31,858 bases of DNA from positions 1 through 31,858 of the IMG/VR virus record IMGVR_UViG_3300007236_000025; one strand, 5' to 3'. Positions 7,722 to 15,603 of the stretch are shown piece after piece. The notes under the pieces were generated by a model. That model was not told the origin of the DNA and made no database searches. It worked only from the letters and a program-made list of their open reading frames with translations. Position numbers and translations under genes: made by a program. This DNA is from a virus. Position 1 is the stretch's first letter. Each line of letters opens with the position of its first letter.

Positions 7722-10445
7722 ATGGCAGGTGCTAAGCAAAAAACTCCCGATGGTTGGAAACAATCATCAGATGCATATGTTAAAACAGACCCAACAACAT
7801 GGAAGTCTGTTGATGTTGGTAAAGTTAAAACCCCCACTGGTTGGGTTGATGGGTTTGGTAATTTGGAAGCACAACAACCAGCACCCTTTCCAGCTAGTAT
7901 TCAAATTACAACAGCTTACCCTTATCGCTCTCCTTTTAGATATTCAAGAATAGGTCAATCCCCTCTTGCATATCAACACAGAACACCAGGCACTTATATA
8001 AACCAGAATCCATCTACTTATCAAAATAGATTGCCGTTTATAAGAGATGCACAAATTCCTGGGAGAACTATTGCCCGCGGTATTACACAAGAACCATATG
8101 CTTATAGAGTAGCTGCAAACTACCCCTACACATATCGACAACCGTCCAGAGTGCAAACTCCTGGTATCGGTATTATCCAGTATTCATATAGGGTGGCTGC
8201 AAACTACATTTACAATTATCAGAACCCATCTAGAGTACAAGCTCCTGGTATTGGTATCATCCAGTATTCATATAGGGTGGCTGCAAACTACATTTACAAT
8301 TATCAGAACCCATCTAGAGTACAAGCTCCTGGTATTGGTATTATTCGATATGCATATAGAGTAGCTGCAAACTACATTTACAATTATCAGAACCCATCTA
8401 GAGTACAAGCTCCTGGTATTGGTCTTATCCGGTATGCATATAGAGTAGCTGCAAACTTTCCCTATACTTATCAACAACCGTCTAGAACTCAGATACCAGG
8501 TATTGGTATTATCCAGTATGCATATAGGGCAGATGCACCATACCCTTATGAATATCAACAACCGTCTAGAACTCAGATACCAGGTATTGGTATAATCCAG
8601 TATGCATATAGGGCAGATGCACCATACCCTTATGAATATCAACAACCGTCTAGAACTCAGATACCAGGTATTGGTACTATTCAATATGAATATAGGGCAA
8701 ATAAACCATACCCTTATGAATATCAACAACCGTCTAGAACTCAGATACCAGGTATTGGTCTTATCCGGTATGGATATAGAGTAGCTGCAAACTACCCCTA
8801 CACTTATCAACAACCGTCCAGAGTACAAGCTCCTGGTATTGGTATTACCCGGTATGGATATAGAGTAGCTGCAAACTACCCCTACACTTATCAACAACCA
8901 GGTAGAGTACAAACACCTGGTATCGGTATTATCCAGTATGTGTTTAGACTGAATGGTGACTACCCCTACAATTATCAACAACCGACTAGAGTCGCGTTTC
9001 GATATACTTTTGTCGCCTATTATCGTGCTCCGGGCATAGGTATTACAAGAGGTTCTTCAAGAACACCATATCCAGCAATCACTATCGTACAGGTACCACA
9101 AGTTGGAAAATTTGGTCAACCAACAGGAATTCAAAATCCTTTTTCCATTTTTTATCAAGCTAGGCAACCGTTTAGATATAGTTATACATATAATTTCCAA
9201 GACCCAGGTGCTTTCTTTGCTAGAGGTATTAGTAGAACACCACAAAGAAATCCGGCAGCTGGTCCTGGTATCTATCAAAGACCTTTAAGGGGTAGTACGA
9301 ACTACCAATACAGGTATCAGGGTCCACAAAGAACACCTGTTAATATCGCTATTGGTATCTATCGAAATCCTTTAAGGGGTAATACAACCTATCAATACAG
9401 GTATCAGAGTCCAAACAGAACACCTATTAATATCGCTATTGGTATCTATCGAAATCCTTTAAGGGGTAATACGAACTACCAATACAGGTATCGGGGTCCA
9501 CTAAGAACACCTATTAATATCGCGGATGGTGTTTATCAATTACCTTTAAGGGGTAGTACGAACTACCAATACAGGTACCAAACACCTTTACGTACACCTA
9601 TTAATGAGGCAGATGGTGTTTATCAAGTACCTGTAAGGGGTAGTACGAACTACCAATACAGGTACCAAACACCTTTACGTACACCTATTAATGAGGCAGA
9701 TGGTGTTTATCAAGTACCTGTAAGGGGTGGTACAGCCTATCAATACAGATACCAAACACCTTTACGTACACCTGTTAATATCGCTCCTGGTATCTATCAA
9801 AATCCTTTAAGGGGTAATACGAACTACCAATACAGGTACCAAACACCACAAAGAAATATCATCAGTGGTCCTGGTATCTATCAAAATCCTTTAAGGGGCA
9901 ACACGAATTACCAATACAGGTACCAAACACCACAAAGAAATATCATCAGTGGTCCTGGTATCTATCAAAATCCTTTAAGGGGTGATACGAACTACCAATA
10001 CAGGTACCAAACACCACAAAGAAATATCATCAGTGGTCCTGGTATCTATCAAAATCCTTTAAGGGGTGATACGAACTACCAATACAGGTATCAGGGTCCA
10101 CTAAGAACACCTATTAATATCGCTATTGGTATCTATCAAAATCCTCTGATAGGTAGAACTTCTATAAGATATGCATTTCAGACACCATACAGGTCTCCTA
10201 TAACTTATCAGCATAGAAGTCCAAATCCAGCAAATGCGCAGACTCCATATACAGCGAATATACAAATTCCTGCTATTAGAGATGCACAGATACCATATCC
10301 ATATCAAGCGTCTGGACAGTCTTCTGTTATTGGATATTACCAATCACCAGCCATATATATTGCACAAACTCAAGTACCTGTAATTAAATGGGATGGTGAT
10401 TTGAATGAACCTGCCAGGTCAAGTTCACCTATAACACAACCATAA
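7722..10445 (+). CDS. Giant Tyr/Pro/Arg-rich repeat protein B (putative virion fibre or decoration)
   Basis: 907 residues from the ATG at 7722 (MAGAKQKTPDGWKQ). A TTG two codons upstream is possible, but AAGGA at 7711-7715 is correctly spaced for the ATG. Layout: N-terminal adaptor with K..YVKTDPTTWKSVDVGKVKTPTGW-type repeats (1-50); short P/Y/R repeats; eleven type I units of 28 residues (120-427); the 88-residue hinge (428-515); eleven type II units of 28-29 residues (516-826); a C-terminal segment with short repeats ending RSSSPITQP. It differs from protein A mainly in having four more copies in each array and in swapping the adaptor-like end from the C- to the N-terminus. No enzyme motif is present. 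A virion role is inferred from composition, late promoters and fibre neighbours. Confidence 0.85.
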   Translation: MAGAKQKTPDGWKQSSDAYVKTDPTTWKSVDVGKVKTPTGWVDGFGNLEAQQPAPFPASIQITTAYPYRSPFRYSRIGQSPLAYQHRTPGTYINQNPSTYQNRLPFIRDAQIPGRTIARGITQEPYAYRVAANYPYTYRQPSRVQTPGIGIIQYSYRVAANYIYNYQNPSRVQAPGIGIIQYSYRVAANYIYNYQNPSRVQAPGIGIIRYAYRVAANYIYNYQNPSRVQAPGIGLIRYAYRVAANFPYTYQQPSRTQIPGIGIIQYAYRADAPYPYEYQQPSRTQIPGIGIIQYAYRADAPYPYEYQQPSRTQIPGIGTIQYEYRANKPYPYEYQQPSRTQIPGIGLIRYGYRVAANYPYTYQQPSRVQAPGIGITRYGYRVAANYPYTYQQPGRVQTPGIGIIQYVFRLNGDYPYNYQQPTRVAFRYTFVAYYRAPGIGITRGSSRTPYPAITIVQVPQVGKFGQPTGIQNPFSIFYQARQPFRYSYTYNFQDPGAFFARGISRTPQRNPAAGPGIYQRPLRGSTNYQYRYQGPQRTPVNIAIGIYRNPLRGNTTYQYRYQSPNRTPINIAIGIYRNPLRGNTNYQYRYRGPLRTPINIADGVYQLPLRGSTNYQYRYQTPLRTPINEADGVYQVPVRGSTNYQYRYQTPLRTPINEADGVYQVPVRGGTAYQYRYQTPLRTPVNIAPGIYQNPLRGNTNYQYRYQTPQRNIISGPGIYQNPLRGNTNYQYRYQTPQRNIISGPGIYQNPLRGDTNYQYRYQTPQRNIISGPGIYQNPLRGDTNYQYRYQGPLRTPINIAIGIYQNPLIGRTSIRYAFQTPYRSPITYQHRSPNPANAQTPYTANIQIPAIRDAQIPYPYQASGQSSVIGYYQSPAIYIAQTQVPVIKWDGDLNEPARSSSPITQP
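8079..9002 (+). repeat. Type I repeat array, 11 copies of 84 bp
   Basis: Eleven copies at an exact 84-base step from 8079 to the last start at 8919. Copy 1 is diverged (GITQEPYAYR). Copies 2 and 3 differ by only about two silent bases, so at least one duplication is recent. Copies 6 and 7 are also nearly identical to each other and to copies in gene A. Confidence 0.95.
9003..9266 (+). other. Conserved 88-codon hinge between type I and type II arrays (gene B)
   Basis: Same length as the hinge in gene A and nearly identical in DNA over long stretches (for example GGTATTACAAGAGGTTCTTC and the FSIFYQARQPFRYSYTY coding part), although the outer regions of the two genes differ. Confidence 0.85.
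9267..10199 (+). repeat. Type II repeat array, 11 copies of 84-87 bp
   Basis: Copies start at 9267, 9354, 9441, 9528, 9615, 9702, 9789, 9873, 9957, 10041 and 10128. Copies 7-9 are a 28-codon subtype ending QRNIISGP and are nearly identical. The others are 29 codons. The last copy is diverged (LIGRTSIRYAFQ) and matches the diverged last copy of gene A in position. Confidence 0.95.
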
Positions 10446-10448
10446 ATA
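10441..10448 (+). promoter_or_regulatory. Late promoter CATAAATA
   Basis: NATAAATA-type late box containing the stop codon (TAA 10443-10445) of repeat protein B, 28 bases before the ATG at 10477. It would drive the enzyme block. Confidence 0.7.
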
Positions 10449-10476
10449 CATCAAGAAATTATTATTTTTATATATT

Positions 10477-12309
10477 ATGGAAAATATCACAAAAGAACGC
10501 TCCGATGGTCAAATTTACTATAAAGCTGCTTCTAGTAAAGAATTACGAAAGTACCTAGATGAAAATCCAAATTTTCTTTCTGATAACAACATAAAGTTTC
10601 GAGAGAATACTCTTTGGGTTGGTTCAGTTGACTTAAATAGGTTTAATGAAGATGGTTCACCAATCCCTAAAGATGTTTTATTAGAAGAAGAAAAAAATCC
10701 ACATTACACTGGTTTTAATTGTTTAAAAATTTTAGAAGAAAAAAAACTTATCCGTGTAAAAATTATAACCTATAAAGACTTTGTTGAAAAAGTAAAAACT
10801 ATAGATGAGTATAAAGACAACTGGGGTCAAGCTTCCCACAATGTAATTAATTATCTCGGTTCTATCTATAGATGTCATGTTGGTCCAACACCAGGCAAAT
10901 CTCATACTCAGGGTGGAAAACAATTTGAATTTTTGACAGGTGAAGATGACAATATGGAATTGTATGATTACGTAGGGTCACTAAACGAATACCAGAAATC
11001 AATTTATGATGAGATTATAGACCCAAACATTGTACCCGAGAGTCCAGAACACAGAAGAAGTTTATATCAAATAAATTTCACTGATGAAAGTCAATCGGGG
11101 AAGTTTTATCACGCAACTAAAGCTCATTGGTTACTCCATAGTATATTGGAAGAGGGTGCTCATGGACCATTATCAGTAGAAGTTTCAATGAAAAAATATG
11201 ACAGTTGGGCAATGTGCATTCACCCAGGGTCAGTTAGAGCTGCTATGGTCAGAGAGGCCAAACTTTATGACTTTCCGATTATCTTGTCAGACCCAGAAGA
11301 CATTTTTTCTGAATTTCCATATGCAAATGTTCAAGATATCATTAAGTTATTAAAAGATATGGAAGAATATCGTACTGATAAAGTCGAAGGTAGACCTATA
11401 AATGCATCCTTTTTGATGGTCGGCGATAGATTAGAAACTAACATTTCAGAACCAATTCCAGAAATGTATTTCAGAAGAAGGATTTATAAATGGGCTCAAG
11501 ACATACATAAACTTTTTGCTGGTAAGAATTTGAAAATGTATATTGGTTATGATGATAATCATTGCGACATGTTTGGTAACAATTTATCTGATGTGAGTGA
11601 GACCGCTTTAGAATTATTGTTCGGTAAAGAATCCGTATCATCAAACTTTAAACCAGAATCAGTTTACAAATGGCAGGGGAATCGTAAAAAATTAAAGAAA
11701 ATTCATGATTTCCATGACCCCATAGAAATAAAAAAGTTGGATATAAACAAAATTGATTGTTACACAAGACCTTATGCAAATCAAAGTACACAATTCACAT
11801 ACAGTAGGTTTTTGATACCTTACTTGGAAAATTTTGAAGGTTTTAGTATTTTTGTTGATGATGATTTTCTTTTTGTTAACAATCCATTAAAAATGTTTTA
11901 TTGGGTCAACCCTAAAAACGCTGTCACTTGTGTTAAGTACCCAAACATAATGTTTGATGAAACAAAATTCGATGGTCAGAAAAATGTAAACTATCCGAAA
12001 AAACTCTGGTCCAGTCTAATGATTTTCAATAACTCACACCCAGATTGCAAAAAACTAACACCAGAAATTGTTAATACGATGTCTGGTTCATGGTTGCATC
12101 AATTTGAATGGACGGATGCTATAGGTTCTTTACCTAGAAGATATGTTTACACAGAAGGTTATGATGATGATAAAGACTTGACACTAGATACTTTAGCAAT
12201 CCATTACACGAGAGGTGGACCTTGGATAAAGGGTATGGATACATCTAACATAAAAAAATTAGAATGGTATGAAAAAGTCTGTTCCATTATTCGCGAAGAT
12301 GATGTATAA
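10477..12309 (+). CDS. GT8-like glycosyltransferase with uncharacterised N-terminal region (610 aa)
   Basis: 610 residues. The C-terminal part (about 352-610) looks like a family-8-type retaining glycosyltransferase: KMYIGYDD near 353, FTYSRFLIPYL near 440-450, the metal/nucleotide-sugar motif FVDDDF (DDD 461-463, DxD-like) and a late HYTRGGPW (576-583) whose His commonly completes metal binding in GT8. These are family features recognised by eye. The N-terminal 340 residues, with a region FYHATKAHWLL...MCIHPGSVRAAMVREAKLYDFPIILSD (210-271), are not recognised and may be a separate domain. The sugar donor and acceptor are unknown. Position between fibre genes and oxygenases makes a virion protein, or a lipopolysaccharide or nucleotide target, possible. 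It leads the late operon to 15303. Confidence 0.75.
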   Translation: MENITKERSDGQIYYKAASSKELRKYLDENPNFLSDNNIKFRENTLWVGSVDLNRFNEDGSPIPKDVLLEEEKNPHYTGFNCLKILEEKKLIRVKIITYKDFVEKVKTIDEYKDNWGQASHNVINYLGSIYRCHVGPTPGKSHTQGGKQFEFLTGEDDNMELYDYVGSLNEYQKSIYDEIIDPNIVPESPEHRRSLYQINFTDESQSGKFYHATKAHWLLHSILEEGAHGPLSVEVSMKKYDSWAMCIHPGSVRAAMVREAKLYDFPIILSDPEDIFSEFPYANVQDIIKLLKDMEEYRTDKVEGRPINASFLMVGDRLETNISEPIPEMYFRRRIYKWAQDIHKLFAGKNLKMYIGYDDNHCDMFGNNLSDVSETALELLFGKESVSSNFKPESVYKWQGNRKKLKKIHDFHDPIEIKKLDINKIDCYTRPYANQSTQFTYSRFLIPYLENFEGFSIFVDDDFLFVNNPLKMFYWVNPKNAVTCVKYPNIMFDETKFDGQKNVNYPKKLWSSLMIFNNSHPDCKKLTPEIVNTMSGSWLHQFEWTDAIGSLPRRYVYTEGYDDDKDLTLDTLAIHYTRGGPWIKGMDTSNIKKLEWYEKVCSIIREDDV

Positions 12310-12337
12310 TATTAAGTTTAATTGAAAAGGATTTGCA

Positions 12338-12886
12338 ATGAATTGTTTTATATATGATTTTGAAGGTAATTTAAAAATTACCAAAAGCAACGGGTTACAA
12401 TATGTCATAGAAAAATCAGATAAACCTGAATTGGGTTTTAACTATGACATGATTGTTTACGAACAAGAAGAATTTAAAATCGTGAACTTTGACCCAGAGA
12501 CCCCAATTGATGAACAAAAAGTTGAACTTAATGAAAGTGAAAAGGATGAAATTGAAACATTTATCCTAAACTCTGTTCCTCCTGTGGGTTATGACCTAAA
12601 CACTCAGTATGTTGACAGACTATTTGAAGAATGTGAAAGAAAACAAAATGAGTCCTTTCGCGGCCTAGGTTTTAACGAACCCTATCATGTTTTTATGGCA
12701 GGTCGAGATGGTTCCAATCACCCAAAACGTTTAGAAGCTAGAGAATGTTTAGAATTCTATGATGTCTTATGGAATCAATTTGAAATGACAAAAGAATTGA
12801 TTTCACAAACAAGAGAAGACCACTTGCAGGATTATGGTTATTATCAGCATTCATTGCCCACTAATGCAAGGGTGCAAGCACAGTAA
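12338..12886 (+). CDS. Unknown protein (182 aa)
   Basis: 182 residues, acidic, beginning MNCFIYDFEGNLKITKSNGLQYVIEKSD. The first half is strand-rich with an EEFKIVNFDPETPIDEQKVELNESEKDEIETFI stretch. The second half is mostly helical (YVDRLFEECERKQNESFRGLGFNEPYHVFMAGRDGS, then ARECLEFYDVLWNQFEMTKELI). No catalytic motif, signal peptide or membrane segment is visible. AAGGA stands 9 bases before the ATG, and the stop shares one base with the ATG of the oxygenase downstream (TAATG), so it is co-translated with it. It could be a partner of the oxygenase or a tail-fibre-associated chaperone, but the sequence does not settle this. Confidence 0.7.
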   Translation: MNCFIYDFEGNLKITKSNGLQYVIEKSDKPELGFNYDMIVYEQEEFKIVNFDPETPIDEQKVELNESEKDEIETFILNSVPPVGYDLNTQYVDRLFEECERKQNESFRGLGFNEPYHVFMAGRDGSNHPKRLEARECLEFYDVLWNQFEMTKELISQTREDHLQDYGYYQHSLPTNARVQAQ

Positions 12887-13671
12887 TGAATTACGATTCT
12901 TTGATGGGTAAACTATCATCTGATGGTGTGGAGATAATACACATAGATGAACCTTTTAGTTTTAATGATTGTTTTCCTCTAGGAAATAGAGTTTTTGTTT
13001 TAGATAATTATCTCTCAACTAATATCCATTTATGGTTAGATGAAACTTGGATGATGCAAACTTGGTGGGCGAAATCAAATCAAGTTAGAAGGAATGGGAG
13101 AGTTAGTGAAGGGAGAAACACCCAACCTTATCATCAGTTTTGGGGTGCTTCCATACTAAGACATCGACCAGGGGATGACCCAACAAAAGCTTCTCATGAT
13201 AAAGAAACTGGTAGGTCGGATGAACTTGCCTCTTTTGGAACTCTTTGGCTGGAAAGAAAGTTAAGAACTGATTTTTCTTTTGAATGGATTAGATTTCAGT
13301 ATGCTGGTTTAAATTCACAATCTACAGGATTGGACGGAACTTGTCACACTGATTGTGATGATATGGATGATTGGAATTGTTCCTTTCTATGGTATTCCAA
13401 CCCGTATTGGTTTGATTTTTGGGGAGGTGACCTAAATCTTTATTCTGAAATTATTTTGGGTGGAACGCAATTTGACGAAAAACTTAAGAAACACTTGGTC
13501 GGTTCGATAAAATTTAAACCAAATAGATTAGTTATTTTTGACGGGAGAATACCTCATCAAGCATGTTCACCAAATAGAAATTCTGGTTGGACCGATAGAA
13601 GGTCAATTGTAATTCGAGGCGACGAAATAAGAACTTTAGATAAACAGGAAAGGTACTATGCCCACAATTGA
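12886..13671 (+). CDS. 2OG-Fe(II) oxygenase-like protein (261 aa)
   Basis: 261 residues. The facial triad of the 2-oxoglutarate/Fe(II) dioxygenases can be read directly: H154 and D156 in GTCHTDCDD, H224 in DGRIPHQACSP, with R238/R239 in DRRSIVIRGD placed to bind 2-oxoglutarate. Spacing (about 68 residues from HxD to the distal His, 14 to the Arg) fits prolyl-4-hydroxylase-like enzymes. Strands WGGDLNLYSE and NRLVIFDGR fit the double-stranded beta-helix core. The substrate is unknown. The reaction would be oxidation, usually hydroxylation, of a protein, nucleic acid or small molecule with succinate and CO2 released. It overlaps the next gene by 14 bases. Many marine T4-like phages carry such genes. 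Confidence 0.85.
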   Translation: MNYDSLMGKLSSDGVEIIHIDEPFSFNDCFPLGNRVFVLDNYLSTNIHLWLDETWMMQTWWAKSNQVRRNGRVSEGRNTQPYHQFWGASILRHRPGDDPTKASHDKETGRSDELASFGTLWLERKLRTDFSFEWIRFQYAGLNSQSTGLDGTCHTDCDDMDDWNCSFLWYSNPYWFDFWGGDLNLYSEIILGGTQFDEKLKKHLVGSIKFKPNRLVIFDGRIPHQACSPNRNSGWTDRRSIVIRGDEIRTLDKQERYYAHN

Positions 13672-14551
13672 GTTTCAATCAAACAGTAATTATGACCTGT
13701 TTAGACCAGTTCTAGCAAAAGGATATTTACCAGAGTGGTGGAAGTATGGTAAAGCTATCAGTGCCGTGTCTGGTCAATATGTTGGAACTATAAGGCAGTG
13801 TCCTGGTATGGATGATATGTTAAAGTATGGGTGGTACTTTCTATCAGATTTTGACATTAGAGTTTACCCAACAAAAAATTCTGATTGCGAAGATATTGAC
13901 ATGGATTTACACGATGGTACTGATGATCTTGATAATATGCATTGGATGGTTGAAATTTTAGATGATAGATTTCCTTATCAGGATACTACGGGTCATAGTC
14001 ACCAACAGGTGTGGAGTCAATGGAAAACTGCTGTAAAATTCATAACAAATTGGACTATAAAAACACCACCAGGATATTCTGTCATATATTTGAATCCATT
14101 TTTATTCAACAACCCAAACTTTGAAGTATGGCCAGGAATGATTGATACTGATGCATTTAATCAATGTGGTGACACAAAACCTCTTATTTTAAATATAAAA
14201 ACAAATAAAGAATTCATCATCAAGAAGGGTGAACCTATTTTACACGTATTCCCATTTAAAAGAGAGAAATGGGTTGCATCCTATCCAAACCATACACTTA
14301 AATCCTATTGGAACAATATGTCTTTAGATTTTAATGAATCTGAAATGTCCTCATTAACTGATGAGGAAAAATCAGTAATCGGTAAACCAAATACAGGTAA
14401 ATTTTGCCCATACTCTTACTACAGACCAGCAAATCAAACTACCGGATATTCGAGTTACAAACAAACTGGTGCATGGTATAATAAGAAAGATTTTTTTACG
14501 GATTTACCAGATGGTGGTGAATCACCTTATCAACTTGAATTTGAGTTTTAA
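13658..14551 (+). CDS. DUF6065-like protein (297 aa)
   Basis: 297 residues, MPTIEFQSNSNYDLFRPVLAK. Features: YLPEWWKYGK (24-33), a CPGMDD segment with a DFDIRVYP strand (48-71), then NWTIKTPPGYSVIYLNPFLFNN and VWPGMIDTDAF, and a late KKGEPILHVFPFKREKW. The order WWK, C-P-x-x-D, PPGYS, PGxIDTD and FPFxRE is that of a conserved family of phage and bacterial proteins of unknown function that I associate with DUF6065; the name is from memory and needs a profile search. No known catalytic residues. It overlaps the upstream oxygenase gene by 14 bases, with AGGAAAGG before its ATG, and is followed 2 bases later by a second oxygenase, so it probably works in the same pathway. Confidence 0.7.
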   Translation: MPTIEFQSNSNYDLFRPVLAKGYLPEWWKYGKAISAVSGQYVGTIRQCPGMDDMLKYGWYFLSDFDIRVYPTKNSDCEDIDMDLHDGTDDLDNMHWMVEILDDRFPYQDTTGHSHQQVWSQWKTAVKFITNWTIKTPPGYSVIYLNPFLFNNPNFEVWPGMIDTDAFNQCGDTKPLILNIKTNKEFIIKKGEPILHVFPFKREKWVASYPNHTLKSYWNNMSLDFNESEMSSLTDEEKSVIGKPNTGKFCPYSYYRPANQTTGYSSYKQTGAWYNKKDFFTDLPDGGESPYQLEFEF

Positions 14552-14553
14552 AA

Positions 14554-15303
14554 ATGCATACTATTGATAATGATGAATATGCGGTAACTGCATTATTCCC
14601 AACATACCTTTTTAGTTTTGATTTAATTAAGCTTGGGTATGTTAACGAAGAATATTTGGGTCAATTGAAAGATGCAATTCTTGAAATGAGAACAAAAGAC
14701 CCAATTGGTCGTAGAGTTTCTAATGCATATACGGGATGGCAATCAGACGATGGTTGTGAAAGTCATTCTAGATTTATTCGATTATATAGAGCATTCAATC
14801 GAATAACACAATCACAACTGACACCTTTCTTTGGGTTTTCGCCTTCTCAAGTTCAAGTAACAGTTTCGAACGTTTGGGCTAATGTAAACGACAAAGGGGC
14901 ATGGAACTACCCACATTTACATAATGGTTGTTGGTATTCGGGTGTATTTTACATAGATGCAGATGAAGATACTGGTGATTTGCATGTAATTGATACACAT
15001 GCTAAAGTGGTATCAGATTTTCCATATGGAAGAAGACAAAATGCCAGTGTTAATATAAGACCAAAATCTGGTAGACTTTTGTTGTTTCCGAGTGGTTTGA
15101 TGCATATGGTTGAGGCAAACCAAACAGATAAAGATAGAATCAGTATAGCATTCAATTTAAATCATACGTATCTCCAGCCACCTGTTATAGGTCAGCCAAT
15201 TAATATGGGTGATGTGTATGACCCAAGAGGTGATGATATTAAATTTAATATTGATGAAAGAGGAAATCCTGTCTATCCACCAAACTTAGAGTATCCTGGG
15301 TAA
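14554..15303 (+). CDS. 2OG-Fe(II) oxygenase-like protein, TIGR02466-type (249 aa)
   Basis: 249 residues. The order NVWANVNDKGAWNYPHLHNGCWYSGVFYI (106-134), DLHVIDTHA, SGRLLLFPSGLMHMVEAN and DRISIAFNLNH is the signature of the putative 2OG-Fe(II) oxygenase family known as TIGR02466/PF13759. Candidate metal ligands are H121 and H123 in PHLH and H184 in LMHMVEAN, with R195 in DRISIAF for 2-oxoglutarate. The first motif is HxH rather than HxD, as seen in this family. The substrate is unknown. It is the last gene of the enzyme operon and converges with the minus-strand gene at 15286, overlapping it tail to tail by 18 bases. Confidence 0.8.
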   Translation: MHTIDNDEYAVTALFPTYLFSFDLIKLGYVNEEYLGQLKDAILEMRTKDPIGRRVSNAYTGWQSDDGCESHSRFIRLYRAFNRITQSQLTPFFGFSPSQVQVTVSNVWANVNDKGAWNYPHLHNGCWYSGVFYIDADEDTGDLHVIDTHAKVVSDFPYGRRQNASVNIRPKSGRLLLFPSGLMHMVEANQTDKDRISIAFNLNHTYLQPPVIGQPINMGDVYDPRGDDIKFNIDERGNPVYPPNLEYPG

Positions 15304-15567
15304 TATCTCAGATATCAATGCAACTACAACAGTTGCGGAAAGACCCCATATAATCTTATTAGACAATTCCACTTTAGCACTCATTTGAGTGCATTTCGTT
15401 TCAATTCTATCTATAGAACTAGATAATCTGTTCACACGTTCGTGTGATTCTGCTCTGCGGATTTCCAAATCTGAAATTTTTTCTTCTACTCTGGCTAGAG
15501 CAATCAAAGTATCACTTAGTTTATCAATCTTTTCTTCAATTTTTGATAGTCTTTCTTCGGTGGACAC
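15286..15567 (-). CDS. Coiled-coil protein with C-terminal membrane helix (93 aa)
   Basis: The only convincing minus-strand gene. From the GTG at 15567: MSTEERLSKIEEKIDKLSDTLIALARVEEKISDLEIRR..., heptad-like through about residue 65, then a hydrophobic segment IIWGLSATVVVALISEIL (72-89) followed by PRIL. A small coiled coil with one C-terminal membrane anchor is a common phage type, sometimes seen near lysis or membrane functions; the function here is unknown. A TTG at 15597 would add ten residues. The GTG start is preferred because AGGGG lies about 12 bases upstream of it and the SxEER start is typical. It exactly fills the 326-base gap between plus-strand genes, which supports it being real. 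Confidence 0.75.
   Translation of the reverse strand: MSTEERLSKIEEKIDKLSDTLIALARVEEKISDLEIRRAESHERVNRLSSSIDRIETKCTQMSAKVELSNKIIWGLSATVVVALISEILPRIL
15303..15315. other. 13-base palindrome at the convergent gene ends
   Basis: ATATCT C AGATAT reads the same on both strands apart from its centre and lies where the plus-strand oxygenase gene and the minus-strand gene meet. It is too short and AT-rich to be a strong terminator and lacks a T run. Confidence 0.3.
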
Positions 15568-15586
15568 TTTTCTGGATTCCCCTAAG

Positions 15587-15594
15587 TATAAATA
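15587..15594 (+). promoter_or_regulatory. T4-type late promoter TATAAATA
   Basis: Exact late box 35 bases before the gp13 start at 15630. It would drive the gp13-gp17 operon. It lies upstream of the preferred start of the minus-strand gene, so the two transcription units diverge here. Confidence 0.8.
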
Positions 15595-15603
15595 CAATAA
15601 ACC

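Noticed and set aside
8268-8981. 237-codon open frame on the minus strand inside repeat array B
   Set aside because: Same artefact as in array A; the plus-strand protein continues through it with clear repeat conservation.
12305-12310. TATAAT before the gene at 12338 as a host-type -10 element
   Set aside because: It overlaps the upstream stop, no matching -35 was seen, and the gene can be read from the upstream late promoter.
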